Origin: Chara braunii
Taxonomy: Eukaryota > Streptophyta > Charophyceae > Charales > Characeae
Length of the DNA stretch: 23,128 nt
Reading direction: 5' to 3'
NCBI GenBank assembly: GCA_003427395.1
Contig: BFEA01000231.1
Coordinates: forward strand, 878,978 to 902,105
Position 1 is the stretch's first letter, and the number at the start of each line of letters is the position of its first letter. This document shows, piece after piece, positions 16,646 through 23,128 of the stretch. Under the pieces are notes generated by a model. That model was not told the origin of the DNA. It searched no databases and worked only from the letters and a program-made list of their open reading frames with translations. A program made the position numbers and the translations under genes.

Positions 16646-16751
16646 CATGGACCCGAACTTTTCAGCCCCAGGTTAACACCCCCAACACTGAAAAGTGCGT
16701 TCGGGGAACTTATTTTCTGTGTTAGTCCCGGGCGGCCCGGCTGGGGGAAGG

Positions 16752-16812
16752 TCGCCCGGGTACCCTCCCTGGTGGCCCGGACTGGGCAGGGCCCGGGCAG
16801 GGTCCCGGGCGA
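16752..16812. repeat. GC-rich inverted repeat
   Basis: TCGCCCGGGTACCCT (16752-16766) is complementary to AGGGTCCCGGGCGA (16799-16812) apart from one unpaired base, with a second nested pair CCCTG/CAGGG. It lies beside copy e of the SINE-like repeat. A related CGGGCGA motif recurs near 17856 and 17900. Confidence 0.6.
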
Positions 16813-16906
16813 TCCCAGCGCATAATATTTTAAGACATAGAAAATAAAAACAATTCAAAAAAATCCAAAAAAAAAAAATGTTGTGTAGAATTGGAATACA
16901 AACGAC

Positions 16907-16979
16907 TTTTTTTTTTTTTTTTTTTTTACACAAAAAAGGAGTATAATTATAAAAGCTGGGAACCGGGCCCATCGTCCCT
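16907..16979 (-). mobile_element. SINE-like repeat, copy e
   Basis: On the minus strand the head AGGGACGATGGGCCCGGTTC (from 16979) is followed by TTATAATTATACTCC and a pure A tail (T run 16907-16927). The middle consensus (CTGCTCCCC...) is absent. Confidence 0.55.
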
Positions 16980-17477
16980 CACAAAATTAGGTGGGGCCCT
17001 CGACGGGCAAAGCATCACCGGCCAAGCACATAGAGGGTACCACTAGATTTCACCCTGCAGCGAACTCCACAGCCAAATCCACAGCCCCTACCAGTGAAAA
17101 ATCAACGAAATTTATCATCAAAGTCTAAAGCTCATCACTAAAAATTTAAATCACAATAGTCATGTGAACCCTAATTTAGTTACCCAAATTCCACCGTCCA
17201 TTAAGAAATCATGTGCAAAAGGAACAACCGAAGAAAAACAAATCAAACCCAGAAAAAAGAAACGAGCAGTCAGATCATGTCCACTGTTCATCCGGAGTTA
17301 TTACCAACCCCTGCCAATCCGCGCTACCACCCGCGCGGCAGGGGTCTGTGCCCACAGGCCCCAAACTGCTGACAGAGAAACGACTTTTGGCTGAGGGCCA
17401 CCTCAGAATTCCTTGTTAATTTCAAGATAAAAATAAATCAGAAAACACGAGTCCCAAAAGACTCCAAATGTACCCTT

Positions 17478-17686
17478 TTAAACCACCAGTACTCGGCCTA
17501 GCTATCGATGCCGAGCCTGGAATGCCCCTGCGCGCCAATTTTCGCCGAAGCGTCGGGGTACCGTTTCAATTTTTTTTTGGCTGGCGCTTCCAGCCATTGT
17601 GGTCCGGTACCCTGAAGCCCTAAAGGCGCGGCGCGTTAACGGGAAAGCACCGCGGCCGATAGCTGGGCCAAGTACTGGTGGTTTAA
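17478..17686. mobile_element. TTAA-flanked MITE, class A, copy 2
   Basis: A 201 bp element (17482-17682) with perfect TTAA on each side (17478-17481, 17683-17686). The 26 bp terminal repeats (starting ACCACCAGTACTCGGCC, ending GGCCAAGTACTGGTGGT) differ at two positions. The interior has a nested foldback: GGGGTACCG/CGGTACCC and GGCTGG/CCAGCC. No gene. Confidence 0.85.
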
Positions 17687-18054
17687 GCGCTTTAGTCACT
17701 GTTTATACCCCCCAACCCCCCTGGATGACCCATCACCAAATTTGAACCGAAGTTAAGACCAGATTCTTACTGCCTAGGCCAAGCACAGTCCTGGCCTGAA
17801 CTCTTTTTTTTTGGGGGGGGATCCTTGCCTCTTTTTTGACCCGTCTGGTTTTGCCGGGCGACCCCCCCTCTGACCAGCTGGCCTGGGCGCGTGCCAGGCC
17901 GGGCGACTGCCCAACATAGCTTTTTTCTCCTTTTTTCTTTTTTTTGCCCTGTTGTCTTTTTAGTCAAGGTCTGTGTGTGCCGAGTTTGGTGTCCACTCTA
18001 TGGACTGGTCACAAGTCTGGCTTAAAAGATGTGAGGCCTTTGTTATGATGACCC
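17687..18054. other. No recognisable gene
   Basis: C-rich and T-rich runs with a CTGGCCTGGGCGCGTGCCAG inverted repeat near 17878. The minus frame 17767-17967 is Lys/Arg-rich from the T runs. Confidence 0.4.
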
Positions 18055-18140
18055 TTCTTTTTCTTTTTTTTCACTTTTTAATTTGCTCCAATCTATTCGT
18101 GGGGAGCATCGCGTGCTGGGAACCGGGCCCAGCGTCCCTT
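18055..18140 (-). mobile_element. SINE-like repeat, copy f
   Basis: The most complete copy. From 18140 on the minus strand: AGGGACGCTGGGCCCGGTTC, then CCAGCACGCGATGCTCCCC, ACGAATAGATTGGAGC, and an A-rich tail. GCTGGG/CCCAGC forms a hairpin in the head. Confidence 0.65.
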
Positions 18141-18668
18141 ATAATGGGAATACATTGATGATTGACAATTGATGATTTAGGATGTCAGACTGGGTGATTG
18201 AGGTCATGAAATAGAGCTAGATGATGACTAATCAGAAAGATTGTCTACTCAGCACTGAATTGCCATCCTATCCCTAATTTCCTGTATCCAGTCCAAACAA
18301 CCAATCACAATTGAGCCCGTGCTGTGCACCAATCAGGCCTCTTCCCGGTCTCACACCCCAATCTGGCTCGGTTACAGGGCAGCGCTACCCACCCCAGCTC
18401 CGACCATCGTCGGCCAGATTGTAGCCATAAGTCAAGTTTGCAGATTGCCTTCCTCCCTCGGCAATTCCAGACCTCTATACAAAGCCTCAAGCTCCTACAC
18501 AAGCAGGTTACAGGGCACTGCCCCAGCACCGGCTAGCGTCGTTCTGGCGGCAACTCAACCAGGCCATTACACAAGAAGACTCAATTAGGAAATTAGCTAA
18601 TCTAGAATGCCAACCAGAAATTAAGGATCTGATAATATCAGAATCCTGATCAGCAAAACTTTCTGAAG
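18141..18668. other. No clear gene; internal duplication
   Basis: GGTTACAGGGCA followed by CCCAGC.CC occurs near 18370 and again near 18506 in similar contexts, giving a diverged duplication. Frames on both strands cover it without a family signature. Confidence 0.35.
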
Positions 18669-18899
18669 ATGAAATTTGACGAGTACCCTGAGAAGATCAC
18701 AAAGATCATGGATAATGACGATGCCGATGATGATTATTTCTTTCCACCCCTCCCCTTCTTCCATGTATTCTCCTCCTCTCCTCTCATTTCCTCTTCCCCT
18801 CTCGGTGCCTCCGCTGAGCCCAAACCCGCTATCAGCATGAAGTTCCTATCAGCCCCAACGAGAGAGAGAACCTCCCCATTCCCTTCTACCTTGAGGTAA
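18669..18899 (+). CDS. Unrecognised acidic/Ser-Pro-rich frame, possible exon
   Basis: ATG at 18669 opens MKFDEYPEKITKIMDNDDAD, an acidic start with an ordinary protein-like mix. A Phe/Pro/Ser-rich stretch follows, encoded by C/T-rich DNA. Near the end TTGAG|GTAACC (about 18890-18900) could be a splice donor. No family is recognised and no partner exon was located. Confidence 0.2.
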   Translation: MKFDEYPEKITKIMDNDDADDDYFFPPLPFFHVFSSSPLISSSPLGASAEPKPAISMKFLSAPTRERTSPFPSTLR

Positions 18900-19192
18900 C
18901 CAGTTCCCCCAAAAGGTGTACCTCAAAACTAACACTCTGACCTAGTCTGCCTTCGCCAGGAGATAATGCGCCCCCATACATATCTCCCAGCCCCAGCCCA
19001 GGTTTAGCTCCCATCGTCTGTGTCTACTCCTTGGAGGGCAATCACCTCCCACCTTGTGTTACCCCTGCGGAGTAGCGCTCCCTTCCTGACCAATCTACCT
19101 ACAAACTAGACCATAGCCTATCTGGGAGATGAGAATATAACCACCAACACAGAGATAACTACTAATTGATGAAAAAATGAATAAAGAAACCG

Positions 19193-19249
19193 TGATGATG
19201 ACGATGACGATGATGATGATGACCACGATGACAAAGATTCAGATTGGTA

Positions 19250-19281
<32 letters not shown>
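19193..19281. repeat. (GAT)n trinucleotide microsatellites
   Basis: Two GAT-rich runs (19193-19236, interrupted by GAC; 19250-19281, nearly pure). The surrounding 19150-19520 is also rich in GATGA. Any Asp-rich frame is repeat-derived. Confidence 0.95.
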
Positions 19282-19282
<1 letters not shown>

Positions 19283-19512
19283 ATAAAATTGGCGAAAACA
19301 AGTAAGGAACGTTTGACTTGCGATGCCCTGATGGCATCGGTGTGGAAGATTGACAGATCACTATTGCTGTAAAGAAAATAGAAGATGAGGATGATTATGA
19401 TTTTTACAGAGAAGTCCGGATGATGATCATGAAGAAGATAAAAAGAAGATAAATAGCATGGATGACAAATTAGAGAAGCCGATGATGATTACCACCGGTA
19501 ACCAAATGAGGA

Positions 19513-19827
19513 TTACAAAAATGACGCTGTCCTTGATGAAAACCCCCCGCTGAAATCACAATGATGAAAATCTAGATGCTCTTGATGGATAACCTGCACA
19601 AGACAAAAAGCAGACGAAAGCACATATATAGGTTGATGATGACCTCCTAGCCGCTCTCTTGATGATACTCTCCCAGTGGCACTGTGATGATTCTTCAAGT
19701 AGGACCAACGTTCTCCGCACTTTGGTCTCCACAGGGCTGACTCCACTTTCCTCCACCGACATCGACTTTCGGCAACTCGCATGAGCTCTCCAGCCTCTTT
19801 AAAGGTCTTGGCTATGGAGTACTTCAT
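19513..19827 (-). CDS. Unrecognised minus-strand frame, possible exon
   Basis: ATG at 19827 starts MKYSIAKTFKEAGELMRVAE, followed by SRCRWRKVESALWRPKCGER. The first 40 residues look protein-like (charged, probably helical); later residues are His/Ser-rich and less convincing. No signature, and a second minus frame (19556-19762) overlaps it. Confidence 0.2.
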   Translation of the reverse strand: MKYSIAKTFKEAGELMRVAESRCRWRKVESALWRPKCGERWSYLKNHHSATGRVSSRERLGGHHQPIYVLSSAFCLVQVIHQEHLDFHHCDFSGGFSSRTASFL

Positions 19828-20080
19828 ATGAAAAACACAGGGAAAATGTTCAAACAGCAGCTGCCGCTATCATTCTCCCTTTTCCTCTGTGCCTCAGGCC
19901 AGATGCCACGTCAACCTGTGACGTAGTAATGACCCAGCGCCTCTAGATACCGCGCGTGCGTCAAGCGCTATCCCCCATCTAATTCACAACATCACAGGAC
20001 CCTTGCACCAGCGCCTCCCTCCCGTCGGCTGCCAGCACCGCGCCATGTGTCAGCTAGCATCTTACTAGTCACCCCAAGCC

Positions 20081-20280
20081 AGCGCCTCGCCAGCCGCAAG
20101 TCACCAGCGCCCCACCACTCACCTGTTGCCAGCGCCTCGCCCCCCGCCAACAGCCAGCGCCTCGCTGCACTCACACAGTCAGCGCCTCGCCACTCGCGGG
20201 AAGCCAGCGCCTCGCAACCTGCGAGAAGCCAGCGCCCCGCCACCTCCGACCAGCCAGCGCCTTGCCTGCAAGCAACCAGC
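20081..20280 (+). repeat. Minisatellite, eight 25 bp units in exact register
   Basis: AGCGCC begins at 20081, 20106, 20131, 20156, 20181, 20206, 20231 and 20256, always 25 bp apart with no insertions or deletions. The first 10-11 bases (AGCGCCTCGCC) are conserved and the rest vary. Diverged copies precede it (20010, 20034). Because 25 is not a multiple of three, the frame rotates, so the Ala/Ser/Pro/Arg-rich frames across it are not evidence of a protein. Confidence 0.85.
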
Positions 20281-20501
20281 ATGCCACCATCCGCATGCCG
20301 TGGCGGCCCGCCAGCCATAGCGCTAGCACTAACGCGCGCCAGCTACTCCAGCAGCCTCCTTTGGGCCTCTTCGAGGGTGAAGAGGCAATGCTCCACCTAC
20401 AAGTACTGTCCTCTTGTTATAATGACCATGAAAAAAAACTCCTGAAAATTTAGGGATCTGTTGACCTCTTCTCCTGTCGTGAACACGATTCTGGCAGCTA
20501 C

Positions 20502-20600
20502 GGGGTTCCGCATATCAGTATAATTAGTAGTAGTGGTAGGGATGTAGTGTTCCCCGTATGAGTATAATTAGGAGTTACTGTAGTGGTAGGGAGGTCATGT
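20502..20600 (+). repeat. Two-unit tandem duplication (~48 bp)
   Basis: AGTATAATTAG followed by a GTAGTGGTAGGGA block occurs at about 20517 and again at about 20561 with small changes. No gene. Confidence 0.6.
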
Positions 20601-21067
20601 GAGGTGAAATTGAGAGAAGAATGTAGCTTAGGGGCAGATCCCACTGCTTATGCTTATAAGCAGGGCACTTTTAGCCAAAATTTGGGAGATCATCCCACTC
20701 CTGTCCACGAAACCCGGATCTCGTCCCGGACTGTTGGGGAAGTGGAAACGTTCTCGTACGTGGAGGTGCGAGCGTGATTGCAGGGGCGGTAGTTCTTCCG
20801 ATTTGAGGAAGAGGCCACCCCCGTACCCTGCACAGTGAAAGAAGGAGCCCTTGTTTTTTTCTTCCTTTTTTTCCTTCCTGATTTGCAGGCCGTTGGATCC
20901 TCGCCAGAAGATAGTGCCGCTCCGTTAGGAAAAGTCCCGCAGATGTAGGGTCGCGTTTTTCTTTCACGTTCCGTGTGCAGCACATTCCGTGCGCTGCGCC
21001 TCCACCTTTCAGTGCACTTGTACGTTCTTACGAAAAATGGTAGAAGTGGGATTTGCCCCTTACTCTT
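20601..21067. other. No recognisable gene
   Basis: Overlapping frames on both strands without family signature. T-rich tract at about 20853-20875. Confidence 0.35.
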
Positions 21068-21270
21068 TTAAACCACCAGTACTTGGCCCATACATCGGCC
21101 ACTGGGTGTTGTCGTTAACTCCCCGCAACTTCCGGAGGCTCGGGGTACCGGCCCTCAAAAGCTGGCGTCGCCAGCCAAAACATTATTTTCTTCACGCGCT
21201 GGCGGGTCCGCGCGAAACGGCCCGTTTTGAGGCTCGGCATCAATAGCTGGGCCAAGTACTGGTGCTTTAA
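21068..21270. mobile_element. TTAA-flanked MITE, class A, copy 3
   Basis: A 195 bp element (21072-21266) between TTAA at 21068-21071 and 21267-21270. Ends ACCACCAGTACTTGGCCCAT and GGGCCAAGTACTGGTGCT. The interior foldback GCTGGCG/CGCCAGC matches the nested hairpin of the 17482 copy. The right-hand TTAA is shared with the next element. Confidence 0.85.
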
Positions 21271-21434
21271 ACCACCAGTACTTCCTAAAGTCGTGCCTGT
21301 TAACGCGCCACGATTTTAGGAAACGTATGGGGCACTACAGGAGCGCCCAAATTCATCCAACTAGAAACGTTTCCACTCTGATTTTTTTCCGCGGCCAATA
21401 GCTGGGCCAACCCGGCCAAGTACTGGTGGTTGAA
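21267..21434 (+). mobile_element. TTAA-type MITE, class B, copy 2
   Basis: A 160 bp element (21271-21430) that starts ACCACCAGTACTTCC at the TTAA it shares with its left neighbour and ends CCAAGTACTGGTGGT followed by TGAA. Its interior is the reverse complement of the 16484-16641 element. Near the right end CCAATAGCTGGGCC sits before a second GGCCAAGTACTGG. Confidence 0.8.
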
Positions 21435-21565
21435 CCCCCCCCTCGAATGGTGCCTGGAGCCCTGAGGGCAAAGCTTTTCTTCTTCAAATCCTTTCATCTT
21501 TTCTCCCCCAACTCTTCTCAAACATGTTCTCATGCTTGCCGGTTATAAGCAATCGGACTGCCGCC

Positions 21566-21582
21566 CCCCAGAATAAATGGGG
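21566..21582 (+). other. AATAAA in a hairpin loop
   Basis: CCCCA/TGGGG forms a 5 bp stem with loop GAATAAA. AATAAA is the usual poly(A) signal, but no gene ending here was identified. Confidence 0.3.
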
Positions 21583-21589
21583 CATGTGT

Positions 21590-21602
21590 TTTATTTTTAT
21601 TT

Positions 21603-21665
<63 letters not shown>
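21590..21665. repeat. (ATTT)n microsatellite
   Basis: About 18 ATTT units. Read on the minus strand this is a (TAAA)n run, and it forms the tail of the SINE-like copy g. Confidence 0.97.
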
Positions 21666-21734
21666 CAAAAAACAACTACCCGGGTGCGTGGTAGGGGTGC
21701 TGATAGGTGCAGACACCGCTACCACTCCCGGGGA

Positions 21735-21789
21735 GGCTCCATCTATTGGTGGGGAGCAGCACCTGCTGGAAAGCGGGTCCAGCGTCCCT
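21735..21789 (-). mobile_element. SINE-like repeat, copy g
   Basis: On the minus strand AGGGACGCTGGACCCGC, then GGTGCTGCTCCCC, ACCAATAGATGGAGCC. About 70 nt of other sequence follows, then AAACA-rich DNA and the (TAAA)n run at 21665-21590, which could be the 3' tail. Confidence 0.6.
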
Positions 21790-22160
21790 GAACATAAAAT
21801 TGACTGTTTGATCTGATTGAACTGACATGTAAGTGTGAGAAAAGAGGGCCGCCTGGGCTACCTGTGGCGTCCTGAGATGAACTGCGAACTGTGGTATTTG
21901 GCCCATTAGAGCTCTTGCGGTTACTTGGCAGTAAATAGTATACCTATATTGTACTTACATCCTAGAAGAGGTCATGGATGAAGTAATTGTATACCCATAT
22001 TGTATCGTTGCTGTAAAGCATGACAGGCGGGGCTACCCCCTACCTGGGTAGTTTCGTATGGTACATGTGAAGCTAGTGTATCCGGTAGGACATATTGTAT
22101 CTTCCATTACTTGCCCAATCGACAGCTACCAGGTATTTTGACATCCAATCTTTTCGAGCT
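21790..22160. other. No recognisable gene
   Basis: A short direct repeat, GTATACC.ATATTGTA, occurs near 21938 and 21989. Nothing else noted. Confidence 0.35.
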
Positions 22161-22304
22161 TCAGACTATGTTAGGCTGCAGCTCTTGTATTCTGGTTCTG
22201 GAGATGATTCCGGGCCGTCGTCCCTTCGTGATGTAGAGCTCCTGGTTCCGGTCTCTTATCTCTGTCTCCCTGGCCTCTTGATCGTCCTCGTCTCTCTCCT
22301 CTGG
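22161..22304 (-). CDS. Possible minus-strand exon (charged)
   Basis: Reading leftward from 22304, 47 codons end at TGA (22163-22161): PEERDEDDQEARETEIRDRN, then QELYITKGRRPGIISRTRIQ. The residue mix is plausible for a protein. A second frame over the same DNA (RGERRGRSRGQGDRDKRPEP) is also open, so the register is unsure. On the minus strand it is preceded by a long C/T-rich tract ending GCACAAG, which suits a 3' splice site, so it could be the exon after 22541-22735. Confidence 0.25.
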   Translation of the reverse strand, partial: PEERDEDDQEARETEIRDRNQELYITKGRRPGIISRTRIQELQPNIV

Positions 22305-22329
22305 TCATCCTTGTGCAGGCAGGGGGGAG

Positions 22330-22430
22330 GGGTGGACGTTGGGTGTGGGTGTGGGTGTGGTAGGTGTGTGTGTGTGTGGAAGGGGATGGGTGCAGAGGTG
22401 GGGAGGGGGGATGGGGGGGAGGGGAAGAGC
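22330..22430. repeat. G/T-rich simple sequence
   Basis: GGGTGTGGGTGTGGG and (TG)n (about 22365-22378), then G-rich runs. On the minus strand it is a pyrimidine-rich stretch such as precedes a splice acceptor. Confidence 0.8.
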
Positions 22431-22459
22431 AGTATTGGGACAGTGATAGTGACCAGTGC

Positions 22460-22735
22460 TCAAGTTTGGAGAAGGATGAAGTCGGTGGGTTGATAGGGGA
22501 TTTGAAAGTAGTGCGTCGGTAATCTTTCCCACCGCATCTCGGAGAGAAGCCAGGGGTGCCATGTGAGGGTGTGGTTGCCGTTGAGACTACACAATCTCTT
22601 ATTTGGGTCAGTCCAGGTTTCAGCAAATCTATTCCTCAGCTCCAGCCTTTTCACAGTGTCTAGCTCGGCAGCCAATCGGTTCTGCAGATCCTTCCAGGCT
22701 GACTGGGTTTTGGCATTGATTGTGTCAATTGGCAT
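22460..22735 (-). CDS. Possible minus-strand coding exon, family unknown
   Basis: ATG at 22735 opens a 91-codon frame. Its first ~65 residues look like real protein: MPIDTINAKTQSAWKDLQNR, LAAELDTVKRLELRNRFAET, then WTDPNKR and LTWHPWLLSEMRWE. The segment is charged, rich in Leu and Trp, and probably helical in its first half. After about 22541 the composition turns ordinary; a weak donor (GCG|GTGGGA) lies there. A T-rich tract on the minus strand lies just upstream of the ATG. I do not recognise the family; a cellular exon or a piece of a mobile-element protein are both possible. Confidence 0.35.
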   Translation of the reverse strand: MPIDTINAKTQSAWKDLQNRLAAELDTVKRLELRNRFAETWTDPNKRLCSLNGNHTLTWHPWLLSEMRWERLPTHYFQIPYQPTDFILLQT

Positions 22736-22743
22736 GTGTGTGT

Positions 22744-22775
22744 GTTTAAAAAAAAAAAGAAAAAAGAAAGAAGGA
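22744..22775. repeat. A/G-rich tract
   Basis: TTT followed by AAAAAAAAAAAGAAAAAAGA. Read on the minus strand, this is the pyrimidine tract ahead of the 22735 ATG. Confidence 0.8.
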
Positions 22776-22925
22776 GACTAAGGACGCAATCTAGACCCTG
22801 GCTCCCCATATGCTACCAATTGGTTGTTACACGAAGGTTCGCATTAGCAGCTCAGTTAGCAACAAAATGCATTCAAGATAGCATAGGTCGAAAAAGAGGA
22901 GAGATACTTAGTTCCAGAACATAAG

Positions 22926-23009
22926 ACAAGCATGAAGAAGAAGGACAAGAAAAACGACGCGTCAAACAACAAGCATGAAGAAGAAGGACAAGAAAAAAGA
23001 CGCGTCAAG
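22926..23009 (+). repeat. 43 bp direct repeat, two copies
   Basis: ACAAGCATGAAGAAGAAGGA followed by CAAGAAAAA.GACGCGTCAA occurs at 22926 and again 43 bp later with one substitution. As 43 is not a multiple of three, the two copies are read in different frames (KKKDKK, then HEEEGQEK). This argues for a recent DNA duplication rather than a repeated peptide. Confidence 0.85.
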
Positions 23010-23128
23010 TCTCCCGAACGCGGCCCAGATGGGTCATCTTAAAAAAGATTGTCTCACAACCCATCAATGGACTGACATCGTGCTAAGATTAGCAATGATA
23101 TAGACTGTCGTCGATACCCTGCACCTAC

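Noticed and set aside
20081-20280. CRISPR array
   Set aside because: The units are 25 bp with no separate spacer; this is a minisatellite.
20047-20445. Ala/Ser/Pro/Arg-rich repeat proteins on both strands
   Set aside because: They come from the 25 bp minisatellite. A 25 bp period rotates the frame, so no conserved peptide repeat is encoded.
21577-21816. Plus frame with repeated Tyr/Leu/Ile/Phe
   Set aside because: It is the (ATTT)n microsatellite read as protein.
22171-22626. 151-codon minus frame rich in Pro, His and Thr
   Set aside because: Its middle is the translation of the G/T-rich simple sequence. Only the flanking protein-like parts were kept.

Overview
This window looks like repeat-rich, gene-poor nuclear DNA of an intron-bearing eukaryote. 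The signs are GTAAGT-type splice donors, pyrimidine-rich tracts ending in AG, poly(A)-tailed short repeats, TTAA-flanked inverted-repeat elements, many microsatellites, and one assembly gap inside an AT/GA repeat (167 N). There is no bacterial gene layout: no tandem ORFs, no ribosome binding sites and no operons. The species cannot be named from sequence alone; a protist, slime mould or alga is possible, but that is a guess.

Layout. Positions 1-200 are TG and AATC microsatellites. Positions 313-1624 hold part of a reverse transcriptase (RT) gene (palm motifs PMG..SPPLA and LVDD), apparently spliced. Positions 2644-3391 hold four degenerate minus-strand modules that each begin with a Met-x-Leu peptide and run to a splice-donor-like site. 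Positions 3790-4330 are strongly G+T rich on the plus strand. Positions 4390-7450 carry no convincing protein gene but many hairpins. The most notable are seven copies of a hairpin with an almost invariant TAAGAT loop and outer stems that differ in sequence from copy to copy yet still pair (5176-5899). Next come four ~80 bp tandem units, each with a hairpin (6193-6490), and a cluster of hairpins with two mutually exclusive pairings (7267-7443).

Positions 8171-8823 hold the C-terminal part of an RT of similar type. It has a frameshift and a likely 100 nt intron. The piece at 313-823 ends just after motif C and this piece begins shortly before the post-palm YPKNL motif, so the two are nearly complementary parts of such a protein.

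From about 11.6 kb to 21.8 kb the window is a graveyard of short non-autonomous elements. I see a 117 bp foldback element (two copies), a TTAA-flanked MITE family (five copies in two size classes, two of them abutting and sharing one TTAA), a SINE-like family with A-rich tails (seven copies), a ~305 bp tandem duplication, a hairpin array built on GGCC and TTTCAGCC palindromes, and a minisatellite of exactly 25 bp x 8. A few small open frames (10.2-10.8 kb, 15.4-15.6 kb, 18.7-18.9 kb, 19.5-19.8 kb, 22.2-22.7 kb) may be exons, but I recognise no family in them.

No tRNA, rRNA, CRISPR or complete protein gene was found. The functional content is mobile-element debris plus the structured hairpin region at 5.2-7.4 kb.
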